Assembly (NCBI RefSeq): GCF_000002075.1
Contig: NW_004797278.1
Coordinates: 215,252 to 279,251 of the forward strand
Reading direction: 5' to 3'
Length of the DNA: 64,000 nucleotides
Source of the DNA: Aplysia californica
Taxonomy: Eukaryota > Mollusca > Gastropoda > Aplysiida > Aplysiidae
Shown here one piece after another: positions 1-12,900 of this stretch. How positions within the stretch are numbered: position 1 is the first letter of the stretch; every line of letters begins with the position of its first letter. The notes below the pieces were generated by a model. It was given only the letters and a program-made list of their open reading frames with translations. It was not told where the DNA came from and did not search any database. Both the position numbers and the translations under genes were made by a program.

Positions 1-82
1 AGTCCTGCCTAAGACGGCCACCTGTCTTATGCGGCCACTTTTCTCCTTGACAATGGGTGGCTGTCTTACACAGGTTTGACTG
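1..82. mobile_element. Right end of a TA-flanked pogo-like MITE (family A)
   Basis: The first 82 bases repeat the phrase 'cctgtcttA..cggccac' and end in CAGGTTTGACTG followed by TA. The same terminus closes the elements at 9968-10842, 38777-38953 and 50638-51299. The phrase 'ctccttga.aatgggtgg' near the end is shared with 38777-38953, so this is the same subfamily. The left part is cut by the window edge. Non-coding. Assignment to the pogo/Tigger group rests on the TA target and the CAG...CTG ends. Confidence 0.6.
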
Positions 83-914
83 TATTATCTATTATCTCTC
101 AACATGAGTAAAAATAAAGTATAACAACTGAAAACACAGAGCATGCACATTGTGTATGTGACGTTGTTATGTTATAATGATGAATTTGATGACCAATTAA
201 TTAATTCTCATCTGTCAATCATCTCACTTTTCCCCAAGCATCTTGGGACAAATATTGTGTTGATGTGTTTGTTTAAATCATCCAAATACAAATAAATGTG
301 TAATTAAATAAAGATCATTTCATGGTAAATTATAACACTTTTATTGGTCACAATATAAGCAACTCTTTATCGAATAATTATTGATCTTATTTGTGGTGTG
401 ATAGTCAACTTTACTGTATCAGTGTGTTGCCTAATGATCTCAGGCCCTTCCCCATTTCCCTTTTTTTAGAAAAGAATGTACCGGCAGATATACTAAAATC
501 TTTTGGTATTGTGGACGGTGAAAATGTGGAAGAATTATATAGATTTTCTATTGCTTGACTAAATCCTTTTTCTGTATTGCAATTGTTTCTGAATTATGGT
601 TGAAATTATCTTTTTCTTTGTACCTTCTCTTTTATCCCTCTTTCAATCCACTGGGTGATTGAGAGTGACCTTATGAGGTCTGTTCCTCTACTTCTCTCCT
701 TGAAATACTGTTGCTCCAGTGTGCCAGTCCTATTGCAGAAGATAACATGACTAAAGATATAGGTTGGCCAACTTTCTCTTTTGTAAATGAATCTGTGTTG
801 AGAAGGTCGTTCAACATTACCAAAATCAAACTTCTAGTCTCCACTATTCGGCACACAAGTGAGTGATAAATAAACGTGGTCTCAAAATGTCACACCTTAA
901 AACTTGTACTTCAG
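83..914. other. Intron or upstream region; one weak exon candidate
   Basis: AT-rich sequence with no exon I can defend. At about 470 a pyrimidine-rich tract and AG precede a short open stretch (about 470-558, plus) that reads K-N-V-P-A-D-I-L-K-S-F-G-I-V-D-G-E-N and then runs into a stop. It looks protein-like but is short, matches nothing I know, and its phase (two leading bases) does not fit the phase-0 exon at 915. It could be the last exon of another transcript or chance. Confidence 0.25.
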
Positions 915-3900
915 GACATGCGAGAAGATGAGCCAGTGGACACCTTGAAGCCTCTGGACATTGTGGAGGACGAGGAGCTGGAGCGTCTGTCGGGTCTTCT
1001 CCAGCGCGACAACCTGGTGCGGGGCCTGGGCATCGTGGAGCACGTTTACCGTCTGCTGCACTGCACACCTGGCACTGTGGGCATCGTGAGGCCCGAGCAG
1101 AGGCCTGGTCAGGCTGGGGCTGGTCACAGTCACACACTGGTGAGTACAGGTCCGGGCAATGGGGGAACTGATTCGCTAATGTGGAAGTGAGTGATCTGTC
1201 TTGTCTCTTCTCCTTTGTTTCATCTACTGTTTGTGTCCTTCCACTAAAATTTCTCAGGGGCAGCGAAATTGTCTGGTATGTTTCTGGAGTATTTTAGGAA
1301 TGTATTTTGCTGTGTTCTTCCTTGATTGCCCCCACTCCAGTCCCTTTTGAAATATACATTTGTAAATTTACTTAGCCCACTCTCTTTTTTATTCTGAAAG
1401 TGTGTGTGTATGCCTGTGTGTGTGCCCGTGTATGTGCCTGTGTTAACTTTTTTTGTGCCCATGTATTCTAATCTGATTTTTCTTACTTCTGTACTCTTTT
1501 CAGTGTTGGTCTCAGTTTAACAGTCCTCTTTCGTTATTCTTCTTGTTGCCCTGTCCTTTTCATTATTTTTTTCGCTCTTTCTTTGTTTGCAATTTCTCAG
1601 TATTTTTTTATAAAGCTCGCTTTAAATTATGTATTTCTTCTTTTTGTTTCATCATCCTTTATCCACTTCCTTTTCAAATTTTGACCCGTTCAGTCTCCTT
1701 GATTTGTCTTTTTCCCTCTGCTCCAAATCACTTCACCTAAAGGCCCATTTTGCAATGAAAATTTTGCTTTTGGTCTCTGGAACAGTCTTGTCTCCGTGAA
1801 ATGTTTTATGCATTTATTGACTTGTATAGGAATTACTTGGACGAGAGATGTCTCTTTCATCGTCGGTATGTTGGAAAGTTTTGCAAATAAATAGTCTGCT
1901 TGTTCTTACCAGTGACAATAGTAAGCTCAACTGAAACTGATCCTAAAGCTTACCATGGTGTGTCATATATATGTATTTATCGATTACTATGTTTTGCATC
2001 TTTTTCTATTGAAGGACCATATGGATATTTTTAAAATCTCCCTATGAAGCTGTAATATTACTATCAGCGACTTTTGATGTTTAATTTAACTTAAAACTTT
2101 CTGTCTCCACTAATAGTAAATTCCTCAAGTGTCAGGTTACAGTGATAAGATTATTGTATACAGAAGTATGAGTTAATGTGCCTTTCAAGTGTCCAAGTAG
2201 TCCAAGGTGTGTAATGCTTGAAGCACTGCAACTATGGTGTTTAAATTGAAAATACAAGTCTGATCTGTTTATGTCGAAAATGGAACAGTTTTTCTCAGTC
2301 TGTATTACTCATTTAGAAAATGCTTCCTCTTGTTTGGACTTCATTTCTTTTAAGAGCCTAGACAGTCTTGTAGACCACTCAATCCATATATCAGGTCACT
2401 TAATCGATTTCATAGATTTTTTACCCTTGAGAGTGAAATTTCACCAAGATTGAATAGAGTAATGAACAAATTTATTGGCTTAAATAATTTATTTGATTAA
2501 AAGTGCTTGGTTTTTGGTAGCAGATTCAGAGTTGAAGCAGGCAGAGCTTGTTTATGAATGCTTATCCTTTCATTGCAGTGCCCACATCGAAGTATATATA
2601 GATGGCTGGGTGCAAGACTCTGACAAACATCATATTGCGAAATGCTGTTTGTTGGAATCCTGTATCCAGCCATTGATATGCTGATGGTCTCCATCAGTAT
2701 GTTCATGAATTAAAGTATAGCTTTGGAATTATTTTTAAAATATTTTGTTTGGTAGTCAAGGTCACAATGTGAAATTAGCGCTTGAAGTGATATGTGTTGG
2801 GTTTAGAGTAGACTGCTAATACTGACTATATTGACTGATGGAATTCATCTGAGACTTGATGTCTCCCCAGAAGACATTAGATTGGATATTTGTCCTTTGT
2901 GGAACAGGATGTAAATTCTGAGTAAAAAGAGAAAAATGCACTTCTTTTGTGTCTATTTCTTCATTGGCAAATGATTGCTTTAAATTCTATACATTTGTCT
3001 CTTCATTAACTTCTTTTACCTTAAAATCTTTTTTTCAAATTTTTTGTATGATATTTCTTGGAAGATATACAATCAGATATGTCTTGTGTTGTGATGTCAT
3101 ATGTCACAGAGTGAAATCTTTATTGAAGTTCAACGTTTATTTGCACAGGTTTGCACATAATTTTTGTACTTACTCGCGCACCGTACACATTTTGGTAGTG
3201 GAGTGTGAAATCTCAGTCGCCTACATATTCAAATATATATACATATATGTAAGTACTTAAACAATCTTCTTTCCTGCAGAGATCACTATCCTCATCTTAT
3301 AGGTTGGTCAAGGTATGTTCAAGATTCAAAAAGATGTAGCTGTAGTTTTTAACAGTCAATTTTTCTTAACCAAAATCTTTAATTGTTTTTTTTTGACTGG
3401 TCTTAATCTCGCATGTTAATGTCTTGGCTTTTTCCTTTTTTACTTTTTGAATCACCAAATTATTTTCTATTATGAGTAATACAACAATCTCTGTCATAGT
3501 ATTTCCGTTTCATAGTGTTTTCACATCGTAAAACTGAATACTTTAACAGATCAACTCTTTGAGTCTCTACTCATATATACATTGGAATAATTCAGGTCCG
3601 TTAGGCTGAATTAATTCATGTGTAGATGAAAAAGTAAATTAACTATAATTTTCTTGGAACAGTATTATTGTATCTTGGAAAACTCTTGACAATATAATTT
3701 TTTTTAGCTTTATGCATTAAAAAGGAATGTGAGTACAAAATATGAAGATATTGGACCTCCTCTGCCACAGTTGTGACTAAACATGATTATGAAATACTAC
3801 ATGAGGCATTAACTCTTATGTCTGTACAAAATAGGTTTTTAACAAAGCTTCAATTGATAATAAAATAAAGAGTGGTGCAGTTGACGTGAATAAGAAACAT

Positions 3901-6900
3901 TTTTTAATGCAATGAAAAATGTCTCTATTACAGTGTTTTAAAGAATTTGTTTGTCAGTACATCGTATTCTGAAAAAAAATTCATACTCATATACATGTAT
4001 CACTTGTGTATCATCGTTTTTTACTCTCTTTTATTGAACCCAGTCACAGTCAGAATGCTATATTTTCATTGTATTATGCTTTTGGGAATGGGATTAAAAC
4101 CTCTTTTTCTTTCCTTTTGTTGCACTCATTTAAGTACTTTCTGTTGGCAATTGTTGGAAGGATCTTTTCGTCACAGGAAACAAATCATTTGCCACACACG
4201 AGCTTGACACTTTTTTTTTCTCTAATGCTGTCAACTTCTCCATAGAATCATAGATCAAATCATGCTAACGCCTGCACCGGATAACGGGTTGGGGATTTTA
4301 TGTCATGACCGTTTGGAAGGAGTTGTAGTTTTAACTTGCGTGTCTGTTGGCTTGGGTTGGTAGTTGAGATCACAATCAATCAATGTCATTTTTCTTTGAC
4401 TTTGTTTTGTTCGAGTGTGTCAGCTACTTTTCCTTCCCAAGCACTATGCGGTTATCCGTTTGCTAATCTGATTTGTTTCAACTCAAAACGACTTAAATAT
4501 TGAGGGTGTAGGAGTCTAGTCTGGACTTATTTTGACGTTTTTTGGTTGTTTTTTTTGTTTTCACTGTCAAGCCCATTGTTGAAACCCTATAGTCTGTTGG
4601 TCTGTGTGTATTGTATCTTAAGACTCTATGCTTTTTAAAAAAAATTCTGGAAAGTGAGACACATGGGTGGAGAGTTGGTCAGAAATTAGAAGAACAGACA
4701 AGCAAAGTTTTTTTTCACTTTTAAGCTTAATTTTTCTCACAGTACTACTGTTGCCGTCTTGTCTCACTTTGTTGAGATATGAAGAACAGAATTTCATTGG
4801 GACTACACTAATATTTACTTATTCCTGATATCAGAATGGCTTTTTAGAATCTTTGGATTGCTGATCCTTATATTGTTTTATGAAATTACCCTGTAATAAT
4901 ATTCTGTTTATGATATTTCCATGTATAAGTTCATATTCATATGAGTTCTCAATTTTTCTTTCCCATATTTTATAGCATACCCCAGGCTAGAATATATCTT
5001 ACAGTCTTACTTCTTTGCTCCTAAATATTACACAGTATCATAGGTGCTGTTTTGTCCCTCGATATGCAATTTCATGTGCAGGGAATGAATGACTGAAAGA
5101 TTTTATTCTTCCCTGCAAACATCTTATTTTGCCATGTTTGAATGTTGATTGTATGAAATATGTTTTCCCAGTACTCCACAGTTGTGATGTGTTTTTGCTG
5201 TCCTAGGTCCTTACTATTATGCTTGACAGACTTTGCACTCATTCTTTCGTCAAGGTTAAGTTAACTTGCTCTAACACAAGGTCTCTCAACCAGGCCTTGA
5301 ACTGCAGCTTAAAGGGCAGTGAGGTTAGAGTATTATACTTTTTTTCCTTTCCTTTTTTGCATAGATTTCAAAGGGTTCTGTAGAATTTTTTCCAATCAGT
5401 AGTGAACCTCAAGTCTTGAAAGTGTAAGAAGCTCCAAATGTAACGAAAAGATCAAATATATTTGTTTCCTATGTCAGAATTATTCTCTGTGATAGGTTCA
5501 ATTGAACTCTTTCTCCACTAGGGTAAGTTAGGTCACTCCAACAAGATGGCAAAGCGACTGGAACTGGCCAAGCAAGAGCTGGACATGATGAAGCCTGTCC
5601 CAAACAAAGCCAAAGACATGCACTACTACAAGTCTCTCTTTGACCGTTATTTTGGGCCCAACCACGTGCTGGCAAAAGAGAGCTCGATGCAGAGACTTCA
5701 ACGTTCAATGTCCACACCAAACACCTACCCAAACCGATTAATTGACCAGCAGTTCCCGCACATTCATTTTACCCGCTCTCTCATGTCGGCTCCTCCCCAA
5801 GAGCCGCCTGCAGCGCCCAGCGTGCATGGTCACAGTCACATTCAGCAGCAGCAACAGCAGCAGTTTCTGCTTCAGCAACAGCAAGGAGATCAGAGACAGG
5901 AAGACAAAGTGAGCCTTAACTCAAGTCCTGGTTTTGTGCTCACTGCTACCGCTTGCCCTATCAATGCTCTGAGGTCTAAACCTACATGAGCTTTGTTACT
6001 GAATTGGGATTTGGGTATTTCCAGTGAGAAAAGGAAATAACTGTTTCTATACCCCTAAGAAGAAATCAGAGATATTTTAATTTCACTTGCTATCGTTCTG
6101 TAACTAATACTTTGCCTGAGAATTTCAAAACAGTACCCCTTTTCTTGCTGGAAGGTGTTTGCAGGGACTTACTTGGTTGTACAGCTTTCTGGTTATAAGC
6201 TTGCTTCAACTAATGGTTTTATTTGGTTCCTTTTGAAACTACTGACCTAGCTACTTTAGGTTTTTATGGTTATGGTGCTGAAAATTTTGTATGAATGCTG
6301 TGTTCACATGGTGTTTAGCCATAATCCAAGTCTTTCTTATGGAACATGCAATGTTCAGATGAATTTTTTGAAACAGCTCCCCATTGTCAATTGGAGGTAT
6401 TACATGTACTCACAGATCAGAAAGATTACAGCATTTTAATTCCTCTACAGAATGATATGAGGTGAATAGTTTTTTTCCTTTGAACTAGATTTGTGATGCA
6501 TTGAACCATTTCCAAGTGTGTGTGCGAAATGCATGTATTGTGAATGTCACCATATGTATTAGGTGATTTTATGATTCGCATTGTACTTAAAAATGATTAA
6601 ATAGTGATGGAATTTTGAGGGTAGAAGAGAGATTTACTGTGTTCATGCTAAGCTAGTCAGTATTGAGATTTTCAAGGAAGCATACCACGGTCATGTGTTG
6701 AGATTTTTCAAGGAAGAGTATCAGTGTTTTCTAGAAAACTTGAGTGCCCATAAGAAATATATTTGCAGATGGACATCACAAGATGGACCTTTTTGATTTT
6801 GCCATGGCTTACATCAGTTTTCTCAGTACTTTAGATGTACATGATGAAAAATGCAGAACTTATAAATGTTGTTAAATCGAAATAGCCTACATACCTGGTT

Positions 6901-9900
6901 GTGTAGTGCTTGTAGTATAAAGTGCTTTCAAAATGATGGAAAAGTATTGGAACTATTGATTCCTCCCTACCCAGAAAGCTCGTTTCTGTCTCCAAAGTGG
7001 CCTATGAATGCCAGACAGACATAAAAATGTGCAGACCTTTGAAATAGTTATCTTTTATTGAATTCAAGATTTGAAATATGTGCCTGTAGGAAATATTTGG
7101 AAAATTTGTAATGATTGTTATTTTTAATGCCATCAGGTTTCAGTTTTCAGTGTTATGGCAGAGGTAAATGAATTCCAAGATTTTAATCAAATGTTTTTAG
7201 TAATGGCATATGATTAATATTATTTTTCATTTCTTTTTTTCTTTTTAATTAGAAAATCCAACAATAATATGGGAAATATTGCTGTTAATGGATGAAGACT
7301 TTCAACTTTTAAAATTAATTCAGTATGGAAGGTAATTTTTTTTTTGTATATAAGGAATAAAGTTTCAATAAAATGAGCCCTATCCTAAAAATATAGAAAC
7401 ATCTCAATGACTACCAAAATGAAAGTTCTGAAATGCTATGTATAGTCAACCCTTCTATATGGCTGTGAATGCTGGACAATCAGTAAAGACAGTGAAAATA
7501 AAATAGAAGCAACAGAAATGTGGTTTCTTAGGAGGCTGCTAAGAGTATCGTGGAAGGAAAAGAAATCAAATGAGGTAGTGCTTGATGAAGCCTACGTGGG
7601 ACGCTCACTGTTAGAAACAATCAGGAAATGACAAATGCAGTTTTTGGGACACCTGAATAGACATAAGGGTCTTGAACATCTAGCTTTCACTAGCAAAATT
7701 GAAGGCAAGCAAGGCAGGGGTAGGCCCAGAGCAACCTACTTTGGGAACCTGAACAAATTGGTAACAGGGAAAGATCAGGGAAACGTGGCTCTGTTAAGAG
7801 CATCCGAGCAAAGGAATGAATGGAGACCCATGATCGCTGATGTCTGTCACAGATCTGACACTGGATGATGTTGATGATAGGAAGAATGAGGAATTTGCAA
7901 ATTTGTGTCTTCTCCATTCAACATTTATTCAAACCGTGTTAGGTTCTTAGAAATATTTTAAAAGTTGTTCAGTTTTTGTGCGTTGTGTCTGCAATGACTG
8001 TTCTTATTATTGCTGTGAGAAAAAAAGTAAAGTAATGAAATACTTCTTAGCCAAGTTTAAGGGCATCTGATAGTTTGGATGGGAACGAATGCTTCAAATA
8101 GTTTTTGGTAAAAGAGAACAATTGTAGCAAGAATGAGTGTGGTGATGCAGCTTGTAGAATAGTTGTGACTGAGGCCTGCTTCATTGTGTACATTTGAAGG
8201 TGGCAAGTGAATGTCTTCAATTCAAGTATATTTGATTGTATTTGCAGACAATATTTGGTGTGTGCTGTTTCAGCCGCTGATTTTAACTTGTTCTGTCAAA
8301 CGTGAAGTAGACAGATCTACCATACAATGAATGCTGCAATAAAATACAAACACTAAAATTGTTTCTTTGGTCCAGAGTTTCTTTCAGTACTCAACTCTTA
8401 TAATGCTTTACTGTTTGATTTTGTTTCGTTTTTTTATTTGTCACTACTGTTATGTATTGGGTTATTTGATCTCACTTGTACTTGTACTTTTACCAGAGGT
8501 TAATGGTTTTTGTTGTTATTTTTTTCAATATTTTTGTTTAATATTTGCTTCCATATTTATCTCATGATTATTTATACATTTAATGGTTTGTTGTTTGTTA
8601 AGAACTAGCACCACCTAAAAAGTACACTTAATACTTTTGTTGTTGTTGATTTGGTAAAACTGTTGTTATGGTTTTCAAATATGTATTCTGTTTAATAACA
8701 TTCTGACTTCACTAAAAGAAAGACATATATATTCATAAACCTTATATTATACTCTACTCATATATCAGACTCTGAAAAATATATATTTCACTTTGCACTT
8801 CTTGCTTTTAGGGCCTTTCATGATAGACTGAATCAAACGTTGCAGAAGAAGTCTAATACTGAAGCTCTGAGATATTTCCCATGTTCTGTCCCTCAAGATA
8901 TTTGGAGCACACTATCCCTCATGAAAGTTATTATCACTTGGGTGTATTTACATGACTTTTTCTGAAAAGCATTAACTTGAATTGATGTTCAACTACCTGT
9001 GGCAATTTAGATTTGGTGCAAGTTTTGTGAGAAAAACAATTATTTGTCACTTCCGTGCAGCTCAGTTTGTATCGAAGCTTTTTGTATAGACAATAGATGC
9101 TATTGGTTGTGCTTGCGACTGATGTGTGGCTTGTTGTGTGCTTTTGTTTTCAGGCTGACTCCCTGGAAGCATCACAGGGCTCCTCACACATGCTTCACTC
9201 AACTAACAGTCCTCCTGAGCAAGCCCTAGAGCAGATGCTTTATTCACATACCAGCCACGGCCCTAATAGCCTTAGTGCCTTCCGCATGCTTAGCACCTCC
9301 AACACTGTCAACGCCACTAACTCTTTGTCTCAAGCTAGCGCACATCATATCCCCAACTCTAATCTCACCTCATCTGGTGGTGGCTTGGTCACTTCTTCTG
9401 GCCTCACTAACCCCCTCACTAATTCAGAGCACACGAAACAACAGCCAGTCATATTGCACTCGTCACCAGTCACAGCTGTATTCAATAAGTCCACTCTCAT
9501 GCACCTCGCCTCTTCCTCATCCATTCCTCTTCCGTCGTCTGCCACCGCCCATGGCAAAGGCAGGGCTTCATCTCCCTCTAGCACAGTGAGATTCTTGCAA
9601 TCTCAGCTCAATCGATCCCCTAGCCCATCTCCCTCTGCACCTTTCTCTTCTCTCATGACACATCAGCTTCCCTCTAGTCCCTCTCACCAGCGCGCTGTGT
9701 CTGCCTATCCTGCCCACAAGGTACCCACGAAACAAACACATTCTCTCAGCACTGGCAACCTTCTGCACTCCAACCTAGCTTTCCCATCATCTCCTTACCA
9801 TTCTTTGCGACTGCTGGCTAAGCATCAGGCTTCTTCCTCACTTCAGCCAAGCTATGCCCAGAGATGGCAGAACCGAGGCGCTTCTTTGGCTAATCTCAAT

Positions 9901-12900
9901 GAACGAACAGTGCCAGCGTATCAAGTAAGGAATGCTTTTTGAATTAACATGCATTCTTTTATAAATACAGTCGAACCTGCCTTAACGGAAACCTGTGTAA
10001 AACGGAAACCTGTCTTAACGGAATCTCCCCGCTCCCCCCTTGATATATTCCTCTTTAATTACCTGTATAAAACGGAAACTTATCCAACGCGGAAACGGAA
10101 AGAAAAATCCGCTCCCTTCCGATGGTTTCACCTGTCTAAGACGGAAAATGCTTTGCCCGCTCAGCCCTGATTTGAAACAAAACTCGCAAGTTTGATTCCG
10201 CCGGCTCTAAACTTAACGCCATGGCCATACCGCTGGGCGAGGAAGGGGGGTAGGGGTGCAATGGGGATAGAGTAGAAGTTACCCTATGTTACCCCTTCAT
10301 GTGAGCACTGAGCGCTACAGATGGTCAGTGTAGTGTGGGTGTGATATCTCACGACTGCCCGTGAGAGTGCTCGAGTAGCCAGCCACTACGGAAACTTTCC
10401 TGGGTAGCCAGAAGCCAGAGGTGTGAAATTAGATTGACCAATGCCTGCTGCCCTGATCGTACGGCCTGCTGAGAAAAGAGTTCCTCGAATCGTTGTTACA
10501 ATGATGACAGTGAGGGGTGGCATTGGTGGGTGGGACTAAGGGTGAAAGCAAAGGAGGTGTTCAAACGTTTCTGTTTTAATAGGTCAAACAGTGGTCCTAT
10601 GAAAGGCAAGCACTGGTGGTAATTGGATAAGTAAGACTGACGCATGTCACTATCAGACAGGATAGCAGCTGAGAGGTGTGAAGTTTTTACCACTGCTTGC
10701 CGATCGGACAAGCGATCCTTGATCTCACCGGCTGGGCCTTTGAACCCCCCCCCCCCTAAATTCCCCTGTCTACGACGGAAAATGTCTAAGACGGAATTTT
10801 TTCCCCGTTCCCTTGCGGTTCCGTCTTACACAGGTTCGACTGTATTTAGAATAATATTTTGAGTTACTTCTATTTATAACTACGGTCTCATAAGAACTTG
10901 GAGAAAGATCGAGACAGGTAAAAGAATAACACTTGAAAAGCATGTTGTGTCTTTGTTTCGCAGTTCCATTTTGCAATGTTTGTCTAAAACTGTTTTGAAT
11001 CATTTTAGAGGTGGATGCTATTCTTAAAACTGCTATAGGGTGTTCCGAATGAAATAGTTTTCTGTAAAAAATGTAACTATAAAGGCATAATCCAATGAAA
11101 TATGTTAGCATAGTGTTGCTTTATGGGTTTTGAAAAGACTGGTATAGAATAAAAATTGATCTTCCATCCATCTTTCAGTTTTAGTAACACTGGTCCTATT
11201 TTGATTGAACATCAATGGTGGTTTGTAATTCTATCACTTGAACTGGGGTTGTGCTTGTATAGTTATTGTGACTGATATTTCAAGTGTGTCAGTGTTTGAA
11301 ATTGAATCCGTTTGAATTGTTCTTTTGTATGGGCTACAGAATTTAATTATATTGTTTCTTTTTAAACACGCTATATTGTATAGCTTTTGTTGTGGTGATA
11401 TGCTAATGTGTTGCAGAACTAGTTTTGCTTTCACCGATTACAATAGAGGATATAAGTTCAGTGTCCCAAAAATAAATGAGTTCCTTGCAAGGACTTCCTT
11501 TCAGTCAAAGGAAAAAAGATGTGAAAGACAAGATTATGAAACAGGTTGTTACACATGGGTAATGGTAACAATGGACAAAATATTCTCATTTTTTGTGTTA
11601 TTCACGTGTACACAATGAATATGAAGTAATATATTTATTCTCTTGAAAATTGTTTTAAAGTAATTTGTTGCAAGCTTGAAGTAACAAAAGGTCCAAGTAT
11701 GTCATTATTTAACTGTCACATCTCTTTTGTTGATAGCAAAGACTTAGAAATGAGTGTTTGTGTACCTGATCTTAAAATACAGGCTGAAATTTGAAATTGT
11801 AACGTTCACACCTCAAGATTTTCAATGACAATTTTTCTGATCATCTTGTTGCACATCAGAGATCTAAGCTGGCCAGGAAGCCACTGGGAGCTGTGTCCCG
11901 ACCAGGCCCTATGATGGCCACAGCACAAGAGGTGGAATATCGCAGTGTTTCCAACATGTTGGAGACGGAGGCTGAGAGAAATCGCTTACTGGCCAAGTCA
12001 GGCTACCACTCAGACTGGAAGTCTGACAGTAGCACACCTTCAAGAATCCGGGCCATGAGTGGGAAGCACAGAGATCACGGTAGGGGGTGAAGTTATATTA
12101 TGTGTCAACCACATTATTTGGACAGGGGAGCGAAAAAAATAGGGTGTGCAGAGAAGGGGGGGGGGGGGTTGGGGGAAAGCAGAGAAAGTAAGAAGAGAGA
12201 AAGCTTTGAGAGGAAGAAAGATGATGATTTTATAATGGTGATTAGGGTGCTTACTTTTCTTGTCTTCAGTGTAGTGCTTATTATAATAGGATGTATGTTT
12301 CTCTTGTGAGTGTGTATGTGCCTTGAGGTGTGGAGGACCATGGAGGGAAAATGTAAGGTAACGAAGCAAATGTTTAGCAACAGTGTATGGGTTTACAATA
12401 TTTGGTTATTTAAGAGGCGGAATCTCCAAATTTAATGTCCGTCTCCAATAGCACAAAGAGAAATGGGTTGAGAACCTTGAAAATTTCACAAAATGAAACC
12501 AAGACCATGTGCTCCATAGTCCAGCATGATAACAACTGAGCTAACAGAGTGCCTGCGAAAATGTTCAGGAGAAGGTCACTCAAAAACTTTGCGCAGAATG
12601 TGGAAGCGGAAACACAAGAATGAGATGCAAAAGTTCAGAAGAGGGTTACTTAAACTTAGTACAGAATGTAGTAAAGGCTCTTGGGAATGACGCTGAAGAG
12701 CACTGCTTTTGTTCAATGTAAAATGGTGATAACTGTCTTTCAAATAAAAAAATTTATTTTGCATTGCACTATTATACAGTGGAGTAAAAAAGTTTGTTAA
12801 TGGATCTAAAGAAGTGTCTAAAATTTTGTCTCGTGCAAAAGAAATTATTATCTTAAAAATGTAGAATTTGTTGGAAAAAAAAAGATACTTTCAATGCTTT

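Noticed and set aside
470-558. Short exon reading ..P-A-D-I-L-K-S-F-G-I-V-D..
   Set aside because: Only about 28 codons, phase does not suit the next exon, no family match; kept only as a weak note in the upstream region.
5522-5531. Alternative acceptor at 5531 for the second exon
   Set aside because: It would shift the frame relative to the phase-0 donor at 1139; the acceptor at 5521 keeps the frame.
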